From Desulfobacteraceae bacterium 4572_19 (GTDB lineage: Bacteria; Desulfobacterota; Desulfobacteria; Desulfobacterales; NBLS01), in the NCBI GenBank assembly GCA_002084385.1, contig NBLS01000021.1, forward strand, positions 1-10,622: DNA of 10,622 nucleotides. The letters are read 5' to 3'. A program made the position numbers and the translations under genes. The notes beneath the pieces were generated by a model. That model did not search any database, was not told the origin of the DNA, and saw nothing but the letters and a program-made list of their open reading frames with translations. Each line of letters opens with the position of its first letter. Position 1 is the stretch's first letter. Below, piece after piece: positions 1-4,969 of the stretch.

Positions 1-460
1 ATGCCTTTCTATTAATAACTAACGTACAATTTTTTATTTCCACAAAGCATTTTTCACCGGAATCTTTTTCCAACATAAGATCAAGTCTTGATCCCTGCCC
101 TGTATTAACCTCTGATTTAATTTTTTGATACCCCTGAAGTTCTTTAATACAGCAAGCCTCTGCCGCAATTTTCACAAGACGATTGGGAACAAGAGTATTT
201 ACGCCCACAAGTGATAAAGGCATTTTAATAAGTTCCCATGTATATTTTAATTTTCGTTTTGGATTATCATGATAGGATAAATAAACTGTACTTCCAGGAT
301 CCGAACACTCTTTCATAGTTCCTGTATTTGAGCAGTGAGCAGTAACTATTGCTCCATTTTCAAGCTCTACATCAGCCAGAAATCGCTTATATCTCTTTAT
401 AAGTTTTCCAGAAATAAGCTCTGGCCAGAAATAAGTTGAATTATCTTGTTTAATCATCAT
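1..460 (-). CDS. sfsA: SfsA family protein, C-terminus cut by window edge
   Basis: The reverse strand is open from an ATG at 460 to the window edge, giving the first 153 residues; I translated it by hand and found no stop. It matches the SfsA (sugar fermentation stimulation protein A) family closely: RYKRFLADV (23-31), NTGTMKEC (45-52), NPKRKLKYTWEL (66-77), VGVNTLVPNRLV (85-96), EVNTGQGSRLDLML (117-130) and CFVEIKNCTLV (138-148). Family members are about 230-240 residues, so roughly 80 C-terminal residues lie outside the window. D127 and E141-x-K143 fit the PD-(D/E)xK nuclease-like fold of the C-terminal domain; the N-terminal part fits the OB-fold domain. The E. coli protein was described as a DNA-binding regulator of maltose genes; its biochemical role elsewhere is unclear. 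Two ATG codons are adjacent (460 and 457). No clear ribosome binding site precedes them. The gene is divergent from the next gene, with a 402-bp gap. Confidence 0.93.
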   Translation of the reverse strand, partial: MMIKQDNSTYFWPELISGKLIKRYKRFLADVELENGAIVTAHCSNTGTMKECSDPGSTVYLSYHDNPKRKLKYTWELIKMPLSLVGVNTLVPNRLVKIAAEACCIKELQGYQKIKSEVNTGQGSRLDLMLEKDSGEKCFVEIKNCTLVINRKA

Positions 461-505
461 ACGGTAAGCTATAGTATAAAAAGATAAAAATTACTACTAA
501 AAAAC

Positions 506-616
506 GTATCCTGTTTAAATTTTAGGGTAAATTTAGTTTCAGTAATAATTTATCCCTGATTTTATTGGTTTTTATTTTTTACAAATTGTTTTTACCATAA
601 AATTTAAGCAGGATAC
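506..616. repeat. 111-bp element with 26-bp imperfect terminal inverted repeats
   Basis: The left arm at 506-531 starts GTATCCTGTTTAAATTTTAG. The right arm at 591-616 is its reverse complement with 2 mismatches in 26. The 59 bases between are A/T-rich and show no open reading frame. It looks like a small palindromic or MITE-like element in the gap upstream of sfsA. It could instead be a structured leader of sfsA, since it lies 46 bp upstream of that start. No second copy was seen in the window. Confidence 0.6.
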
Positions 617-640
617 TAAAAAATATTAGTTTTTATAATT

Positions 641-684
641 TGTAGATTACCGAAAAATCATATTTCTTGGTTGTGAACGGTTAC
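641..684. repeat. Left arm of 45-bp inverted repeat flanking the DVU0298-family gene
   Basis: This 44-nt segment ends in TTCTTGGTTGTGAACGGTTAC. Its near-exact reverse complement is at 1350-1394: by hand alignment, 41 of 45 positions match, with 3 substitutions and 1 gap. The inner ends of the two arms share the 12-mer GTGAACGGTTAC / GTAACCGTTCAC. The arms enclose 665 bp containing one complete gene and two tandem repeats. Confidence 0.8.
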
Positions 685-713
685 TATAATTTTTTACATA
701 TACAATATAACTT

Positions 714-780
714 CCATGGTGAATAATACGCCACATAAAAGAAAGTTTTTCAAATACAGCTTTTTCAGGGACTTTCATAT
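714..780 (+). repeat. ~70-nt dispersed repeat, copy 1
   Basis: This is the first of two tandem copies (the second starts 4 bp later); a third is at 4798-4868. The shared layout is CCATGGTGAATAATACGCC, an A-rich spacer, GAAAGT, AAATACAGC, a T-run, then GGGACTTTCATAT. GAAAGT (741-746) can pair with ACTTTC (771-776), and flanking T·G pairs extend the stem on the plus strand. It lies between sfsA and the DVU0298-family gene. It may be an RNA-level structure or a mobile repeat; the function is unknown. Confidence 0.65.
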
Positions 781-784
781 AATC

Positions 785-856
785 GCCACAGCGAATAGTA
801 TGCCACAACAAAAAATGAAAGTTTTTTAAATACAGTTTTTTCAGGGATTTTCATAT
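785..856 (+). repeat. ~70-nt dispersed repeat, copy 2, abutting a start codon
   Basis: This copy aligns with copy 1 over its whole length (GCCACAGCGAATAGTATGCC, then ATGAAAGT, AAATACAG, CAGGGATTTTCATAT). It ends 6 nt before the ATG of the gene at 863, so it forms that gene's leader. ATGAAAGT can pair with ATTTTCAT through one G·T pair. The only purine-rich stretch near the start, AGGGA (843-847), is inside the repeat and is 15 nt from the ATG. Confidence 0.65.
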
Positions 857-862
857 AAAACT

Positions 863-1348
863 ATGCCAATAAAAAAAAGAAATTTCAGACAAGTAAAAAA
901 AATTATTGGGAAATTACTTCTCGATAATAATTTTAATACAGAAAACTTTAAATTATCTGACATCTCAGATATTCAGATTGTTAATGCTCTATTCTCCTTT
1001 TTTTATTCAAGTAATAAAAAACTGAAAAAAAATGCTACTATTCTGATGGGTGTTATTGTCGATAGAATGGCCGAAAAAAATATGGAATCTGCCAGAATTA
1101 TTATGCGTCGTCTTATGTGGAATCTTAATGACGAATCAGGGGGGATTGGCTGGGGTTCTCCTGAAGCGATGGGGGAAATTATGGCAAGAAATAATACTCT
1201 TGCTTGTGAATACTCTAAAATTCTTGTTTCTTATATTAAAAGAGATGGTAATTTTATTGAACATAAAGAGTTAAGAGATGAAGTTATTTTGGCAATAAAA
1301 AGAGTGGCTGCTGGCCATGCCAAAAATTATAAACAGTCAAATAATTAA
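863..1348 (+). CDS. DVU0298-family HEAT-like protein, probably C-terminally shortened
   Basis: The protein has 161 residues. The stretch IIMRRLMWNLNDESGGIGWG (79-98) followed by SPEAMGEIMARN is the hallmark I associate with the DVU0298 family of Desulfovibrio and relatives, whose helical repeats resemble HEAT / PBS-lyase repeats. The function is not established. NALFSFFYS (41-49) and GNFIEHKELRDEV (129-141) also fit the family. From memory, homologues carry some 50-70 more residues after the EHxxL segment. Here the sequence ends RVAAGHAKNYKQSNN, and the stop is 1 nt before the right inverted-repeat arm at 1350, so the tail may have been lost when repeats were inserted. The start at 863 is the only reasonable ATG; the next in-frame Met is residue 62. 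No good ribosome binding site precedes it. It is isolated: no neighbour is close enough for an operon. Confidence 0.75.
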   Translation: MPIKKRNFRQVKKIIGKLLLDNNFNTENFKLSDISDIQIVNALFSFFYSSNKKLKKNATILMGVIVDRMAEKNMESARIIMRRLMWNLNDESGGIGWGSPEAMGEIMARNNTLACEYSKILVSYIKRDGNFIEHKELRDEVILAIKRVAAGHAKNYKQSNN

Positions 1349-1349
1349 C

Positions 1350-1394
1350 GTAACCGTTCACGACCAAGAAATGTGATTTTCCGGTAATCTCACA
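1350..1394. repeat. Right arm of 45-bp inverted repeat flanking the DVU0298-family gene
   Basis: It begins GTAACCGTTCACGACCAAGA one base after the stop of the gene at 863-1348 and mirrors 641-684. Three bases later a second palindrome begins with the similar 12-mer GTAAGCGTTCAC (1398), so the two elements may belong to related families. Confidence 0.8.
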
Positions 1395-1397
1395 TTT

Positions 1398-1507
1398 GTA
1401 AGCGTTCACAAGTGCCTTATATTCGCATAAATAGCTTGGCATATAATAGTTTTGTCCTATATATGCCAAGCTGTTTATGCGAAGATGAGGTGCTTGTGAA
1501 CGCTTAC
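1398..1507. repeat. 110-bp long hairpin element
   Basis: The left arm (from 1398, starting GTAAGCGTTCACAAG) and the right arm (ending CTTGTGAACGCTTAC at 1507) are reverse complements over about 48 nt with 5 mismatches. The loop is about 12 nt, near 1446-1458. It is non-coding and sits downstream of the DVU0298-family gene. It could stop transcription, but there is no T-tract, and its length fits a palindromic mobile repeat better. A reverse-strand ORF at 1284-1469 runs across it and is not a gene. Confidence 0.75.
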
Positions 1508-1659
1508 TAATTAACTTTACAAGGTGCGAAGATGCAAGTAGTATTGCAATATATAATAGCTGAATTTATGTAACGGCTTGTAAGTGATAATATAATACAC
1601 CGCAACGAAAAAGGAAAAAGGCTTGCTAAAAAGAATACCTGCTGATATGGTCGGTTTGA
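1508..1659. other. Non-coding spacer with no assigned function
   Basis: No protein, RNA gene or repeat with a second copy in the window was recognised here. A TATAAT (1591-1596) could be a -10 box, but no good -35 box lies at the right distance. The 1762-1826 stretch between the half palindromic element and phaE is likewise unassigned. Any phaE promoter must lie in these two spacers or in the half element between them. Confidence 0.4.
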
Positions 1660-1761
1660 TTAAGGGTTCGCAAAAAAATAAATTGTATTTCTTGGATGTT
1701 GAGATGCCTGATTGGGTTACGTTGTGAAAGCGTAGGAATACTATCGTATTTTGAGCTTTCA
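1660..1761. repeat. Half copy of the ~165-bp palindromic element (copy A)
   Basis: From TTAAGGGTTCGCAAAAAAAT through TGATTGGGTTACGTTGTGAA to the centre (CGTAGGAATACTATCG) and GAGCTTTCA, it matches the reverse complement of the element at 3555-3719 and the direct strand of that at 9181-9346. The match ends at 1761, where the full copies continue CAACGTAAT. The second arm is therefore missing. It lies 65 bp upstream of phaE, so the truncating event touched the phaE upstream region. Confidence 0.75.
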
Positions 1762-1826
1762 GGATAGATAGTACAACAAAATATTGGTCAAAAGCAGGTC
1801 GCACATGGCCAAATTTTTCTGCAAGC

Positions 1827-2366
1827 ATGAAAAACAGTGAAGCAGACAGCCCCCAAGGCAATAGAATAACAGAATCAATGGATGCTGCATTAAAAAATTG
1901 GCAAACTATTTTTGCAACAATGAGTAAGCCTGAAGAGATGAAATCTTTTCAGGCAAGCTTTGCATCACTTCCTGAAATATCACAAAAAATGATTCAATCT
2001 GGAATGGAATCTTTTTCAAATGTTCAGCAAAAAATAATGAACAGAATTTCTAAATTTGGAGAATCTACAAGTTCATGTAATTTTAATGATCTTGATCAGG
2101 AAATTTTTAAAGCATGGAGGGATGTTTATGACACAGAAATTAAAAAATTTTTTAATATTCCCCAATTAGGATTAACACGATTTTATCAAGAAAAAGAGTT
2201 ACGCAGTATGGATAAATTCAATGTCTTTCAAAATCATTTATCTGAATTTATGTTTCTTTTTTTTCTTCCGGTGGAAAATTCTTTTAAAAAATTTAATGGC
2301 AAAAGAAGAACTTCAGCAAGATTTTTTAAAACTTTGCTCAATGCCTACTTTAAAAGATATGGATGA
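1827..2366 (+). CDS. phaE: PHA synthase class III subunit PhaE, frameshifted and internally deleted
   Basis: PhaE is the non-catalytic partner of class III PhaC in polyhydroxyalkanoate synthesis on cytoplasmic granules. The family signature is clear: FKAWRDVYDTEIKKFFN (94-110), IPQLGLTRFYQE (111-122), DKFNVFQNHLSEFMFLFF (129-146) and LPVENSF (147-153). After about residue 155 the frame leaves the family and reads KRRTSARFFKT to a stop at 2366. The true C-terminus continues in the +1 frame (next entry). Known PhaE proteins have, from memory, about 80-90 residues between the LPVEKSF segment and the MDELYKE segment; here only about 25 codons separate them. This looks like an internal deletion with a frame change near 2285-2300. 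The ATG at 1827 has no clear ribosome binding site; no in-frame ATG was seen immediately upstream. Either the protein is inactive or the assembly is wrong here. Confidence 0.8.
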   Translation: MKNSEADSPQGNRITESMDAALKNWQTIFATMSKPEEMKSFQASFASLPEISQKMIQSGMESFSNVQQKIMNRISKFGESTSSCNFNDLDQEIFKAWRDVYDTEIKKFFNIPQLGLTRFYQEKELRSMDKFNVFQNHLSEFMFLFFLPVENSFKKFNGKRRTSARFFKTLLNAYFKRYG

Positions 2367-2442
2367 ACTATACAAAGAAATTTACCTGTTAAAAAAAGAG
2401 CTTAAAACAGTTAAAAAAATAATTAATTTAAAGTTCACTTAG
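2296..2442 (+). pseudogene. phaE: Out-of-frame C-terminal remnant of phaE
   Basis: In the +1 frame relative to the start at 1827, the sequence reads EELQQDFLKLCSMPTLKD, then MDELYKEIYLLKKELK, up to a TAG at 2440. The MDELYKEIYLLKK block is the conserved end of PhaE. An ATG at 2296 could restart translation to give 48 residues, but no ribosome binding site precedes it. The remnant ends 17 bp before phaC, which is the normal phaE-phaC spacing, so the operon layout is original. Confidence 0.8.
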
Positions 2443-2445
2443 AAT

Positions 2446-2454
2446 AAAGGAGGT
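2446..2454 (+). promoter_or_regulatory. Strong ribosome binding site of phaC
   Basis: AAAGGAGGT lies 5 nt before the phaC ATG at 2460 and directly follows the phaE remnant stop. This is the strongest Shine-Dalgarno match seen in the window. It means phaC can be translated without upstream phaE translation. Confidence 0.85.
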
Positions 2455-2459
2455 ATTAA

Positions 2460-3539
2460 ATGGAAAAGTCCAAAATACCCGTAGATTTAATTCTATCAAG
2501 ATTTGCAGAGGAGACAAAAACGGTACACGACAGAGCTACAAAAGCATCTGATGTTTTACTTGATGATCTTGAAACTGACATTGCATCCACGCCGTATGAT
2601 GTCATTTATGAAGAAGATCGGGTTAAGTTAAAACATTACCGTTCAAAAATAGAACACAGCATGAAAACTCCGCTCCTTATTGTATATGCTCAAATTAACA
2701 GGGAGACCATGCTTGATTTACAAGATGGAAGAAGTGTTGTAAATAAATTTATGGATAGTGGAGTTGACCTTTATATGATTGACTGGGGTTATCCCACACG
2801 TAAAGATAAATTTCTTACAATTGATGATCATGTAAATGGATATATGGATAATATTGTTGAATTTATTCTAAAAAAACTTAATATCAAAAAACTTAATCTT
2901 ATGGGAATATGTATGGGGGGTGCTTTTTGTGTTATGTACTCTGCTCTGCATCCTGAAAAGGTTAAAAATCTTGTTACCACTGTAACCCCTACAAATTTTG
3001 ATACCAATAAAGGCTTACTTCATATATGGATGAAAAGCATAAATGTTGATCGAATGGTGGATACATATGGCAATATTCCCGGCGACCTTATGAACTTGGG
3101 TTTTCTTCTTCTTAATCCTGCAAGGCTTATGCTCGACAAGTATATTGGATTTGTTGAGAATATGGATAATAAAGTTTTTGTAGAAAATTTTGTACGTATG
3201 GAAAAATGGATTTTTGATAGTCCTGATGTTACAGGTGAAACATTTCGTCAATTTGTAAAAGATTGTTATCAAAAAAATCTTCTTATTCAAAGTAAAATGA
3301 AATTGGATGGTAAACTCGTTGACTTGAAAAAAATTACAATGCCGTTATTAAATTTTTACGGAAAATTTGATCACCTTGTTCCACCTGAAGCCTGTGAACT
3401 TTTAACGAGCAAAGTCGGCAGTAATGATACTGAAGATATCTGCCTGAATACCGGACATATTGGTATCTATGTTAGTTCTCGTGTACAGGAACAGTTTTCT
3501 CCAAAAATTGTAGCGTGGCTAAAAAAGAGAGATGAATAA
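2460..3539 (+). CDS. phaC: PHA synthase class III catalytic subunit PhaC
   Basis: It polymerises (R)-3-hydroxyacyl-CoA into polyhydroxyalkanoate, releasing CoA, normally as a PhaC-PhaE complex. The 359-residue length fits class III (about 355). The lipase-like box is GICMGG (149-154), with nucleophile Cys151. Asp304 in YGKFDHLVPP and His333 in NTGHIGIYVSS complete the triad; the Allochromatium vinosum enzyme has these at 149, 302 and 331, a constant offset of 2. Other family blocks are YAQINRETMLDLQ (76-88), DLYMIDWGYP (103-112) and IFDSPDVTGETFRQF (251-265). The gene is intact, which contrasts with the broken phaE just upstream. A full palindromic element starts 16 nt after its stop and probably ends the transcript or marks an insertion. 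Confidence 0.96.
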   Translation: MEKSKIPVDLILSRFAEETKTVHDRATKASDVLLDDLETDIASTPYDVIYEEDRVKLKHYRSKIEHSMKTPLLIVYAQINRETMLDLQDGRSVVNKFMDSGVDLYMIDWGYPTRKDKFLTIDDHVNGYMDNIVEFILKKLNIKKLNLMGICMGGAFCVMYSALHPEKVKNLVTTVTPTNFDTNKGLLHIWMKSINVDRMVDTYGNIPGDLMNLGFLLLNPARLMLDKYIGFVENMDNKVFVENFVRMEKWIFDSPDVTGETFRQFVKDCYQKNLLIQSKMKLDGKLVDLKKITMPLLNFYGKFDHLVPPEACELLTSKVGSNDTEDICLNTGHIGIYVSSRVQEQFSPKIVAWLKKRDE

Positions 3540-3554
3540 TAACTTGTTTAACAA

Positions 3555-3719
3555 TTAAGGGCTTACAAAAAAATAATTTGTACTTCTTAAACGCTGATAT
3601 GCCTAATTGGATTACGTTGTGAAAGCTCAAAATACGATAGTATTCCTACGCTTTCACAACGTAACCCAATCAAGCATCTCACATCCAAGAAATACAATTT
3701 ATTTTTTTGTGAACCTTAA
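3555..3719. repeat. Full ~165-bp palindromic element (copy B)
   Basis: The left arm starts TTAAGGGCTTACAAAAAAAT. The right arm ends ATTTTTTTGTGAACCTTAA and is its approximate reverse complement over about 70 nt, best in the inner part (ATTACGTTGTGAAAG / CTTTCACAACGTAA). The centre, about 3626-3649, is non-palindromic (CTCAAAATACGATAGTATTC) and gives the element an orientation, opposite to copies A and C. It has no coding capacity, so it is a candidate non-autonomous (MITE-like) element. It fills the gap between phaC and the GAF gene. Confidence 0.85.
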
Positions 3720-3747
3720 CTCCGAATTAATCGGGTAAGGAAATAAA

Positions 3748-4791
3748 ATGAAAAATCAAAGTAATTATTTTAAAATTTTTTGTAAGGTTACAAAAGCTTT
3801 TGTAACAACCCTTGAAACTGAAAAACTTTTAGATTTAATTGTTGAAAGTGCTATTGATGCTTTAGATGGAAAAGCCGCTTGTCTGTTTCTCGCTGATGAA
3901 AGCCAAGATATCTTTTTACCGGTTGCACAAAAAGGCATGTCGTCTGATTATTTACATGCAAAACCCATGACTGCTAAAAAACTTGTAAATAATATTGCCC
4001 AAAAAGGTTTCTTTTTCTTTCGGGATGCAACAACCGACCCAAGATTAGAAAACCATGAAGCTAAAAAAGCAGAGGGGATTGCGTCCATCTTAACAGTACC
4101 TGTAATGGTTAGTGGAAAAGTTATTGGAATACTATCGCTTTACACCGCCAAGGTCAGAGATTTCTCCAAAGATGAAATTGAATTTTTAATAGCAATGGCA
4201 GATCATGGAGGAATGGCTATTGAAAAATCCAGACTCTTTGAACGATTACGTAAAAACTCATTACTTTTTCTTGAACTCTCTTCCAGTATTAATTCCACTT
4301 TAGATATTAAAATGGTGCTACACATACTAACTTCCGAAATATGTGAAGTTCTTGGAATGAAGGGAGTTTTAATCAGCCTTCTTGATCAGGAAACAAAAAA
4401 ATTAAAACTTGTTGCAAGCTATGGATTAAGTGAAGATTCGTTAAATAATGATTCTATATTTTCAAGCAACGAAACTTTGCCTGTTAATAACGAAACAAGA
4501 GTAATAGTTGATGTGACCACCGATGATCAAATTCAAAATAAAGAAGCTGTTGTTAAAGAGGGAATAAAATCAATGATTTGTGCTCCAATAAAATCTCGGG
4601 ATGAGACTATTGGGGTTATGAAACTTTTCAGTGAAACTAAACGGGATTTTCCGGAAGATCTGGTAACAATGGTTAGTGCCCTTGCCCATCAAGGCGGATT
4701 GGCTATTCAAAATGCATCTAATTATCTTAAACTCAATGAAGATAAAAAGAATTTGGAAGAAGATATCTGGAGTCATCGATCCTGGTTTTAA
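3748..4791 (+). CDS. Tandem GAF-domain protein
   Basis: The 347-residue protein has two GAF domains, about 21-160 and 183-322. Each starts with a helix (LETEKLLDLIVESA; LDIKMVLHILTSEI) and has the core strand-helix order ending in the typical block: SILTVPVMVSGKVIGILSLY (113-132) and SMICAPIKSRDETIGVMKLF (275-294). Each is followed by an FxxxxxxxxxxxxxHxGxAI helix (HGGMAIEKS; HQGGLAIQNA). The C-terminal tail LEEDIWSHRSWF (336-347) also occurs at the end of related deltaproteobacterial GAF proteins as I recall them, so the gene seems complete without a kinase or cyclase output domain. It is cytosolic, with no membrane segment. Ligand and role are unknown; it may act as a sensory partner. AAGGA at 3737-3741 is 6 nt before the ATG. 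It could be transcribed with phaC, but the palindromic element lies between them. Confidence 0.9.
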   Translation: MKNQSNYFKIFCKVTKAFVTTLETEKLLDLIVESAIDALDGKAACLFLADESQDIFLPVAQKGMSSDYLHAKPMTAKKLVNNIAQKGFFFFRDATTDPRLENHEAKKAEGIASILTVPVMVSGKVIGILSLYTAKVRDFSKDEIEFLIAMADHGGMAIEKSRLFERLRKNSLLFLELSSSINSTLDIKMVLHILTSEICEVLGMKGVLISLLDQETKKLKLVASYGLSEDSLNNDSIFSSNETLPVNNETRVIVDVTTDDQIQNKEAVVKEGIKSMICAPIKSRDETIGVMKLFSETKRDFPEDLVTMVSALAHQGGLAIQNASNYLKLNEDKKNLEEDIWSHRSWF

Positions 4792-4797
4792 TAATTT

Positions 4798-4868
4798 GCC
4801 ATGGTGAATAATACGCCTCACCAAAATGAAGGTCTTTATAATACAGCGTTCTATAGAGATTTTCATAT
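4798..4868 (+). repeat. ~70-nt dispersed repeat, copy 3
   Basis: It begins GCCATGGTGAATAATACGCC, identical over its first block to copy 1 (714), and ends GATTTTCATAT like copy 2. It starts 6 nt after the GAF gene stop. ATGAAGGTCT (4826-4835) can pair with AGATTTTCAT as 10 pairs, two of them G·T, on the plus strand. Substitutions relative to the other copies keep this stem. Confidence 0.65.
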
Positions 4869-4906
4869 TAAAAAGTTAAAATACAAAAAATAAGAACCAT
4901 TATAAA

Positions 4907-4945
4907 GAGGTTTACCAAAAGTATAAATACTGTTTGGTAAGCCTC
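4907..4945 (-). terminator. Hairpin between convergent genes, probable terminator
   Basis: GAGGTTTACCAAA (4907-4919) pairs with TTTGGTAAGCCTC (4933-4945): 13 pairs, one of them T·G on the plus strand, around a 13-nt loop. Read on the minus strand, the stem is followed by TTTATAATGG, a weak T-tract. It therefore best suits the end of the hydrolase/cobalamin block, whose last stop is 25 nt upstream. It may also stop plus-strand transcription from the GAF gene. Confidence 0.65.
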
Positions 4946-4969
4946 CAATAATGCTCTAAACAAGGATCA

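Noticed and set aside
714..856. Short reverse-strand reading frames through the ~70-nt repeats (MKVPEKAVF..., MKIPEKTVF...) that look like a conserved small peptide.
   Set aside because: Length differences between the copies change the frame after the first ~13 codons, no ribosome binding site is present, and the plus-strand hairpin explains the conservation better.
714..856. CRISPR array suggested by the tandem ~70-nt repeats.
   Set aside because: Only two adjacent units with a 4-nt gap and no spacers; no cas genes nearby.
1284..1469. 61-residue reverse-strand ORF downstream of the DVU0298-family gene.
   Set aside because: It covers the inverted-repeat arm and half of the 110-bp hairpin and overlaps a real gene antisense.
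1517..1861. 114-residue reverse-strand ORF across the half palindromic element and the phaE start.
   Set aside because: It runs through a repeat and antisense to phaE, with composition expected of non-coding A/T-rich DNA.
2250..2300. Programmed frameshift in phaE at the T8 or A6 runs.
   Set aside because: A frame change alone would not restore the missing middle of the protein; a deletion explains both the lost residues and the frame change.
4570..4866. 98-residue reverse-strand ORF over the end of the GAF gene and repeat copy 3.
   Set aside because: It is antisense to a well-supported gene and its start is only the repeat; no recognisable domain.
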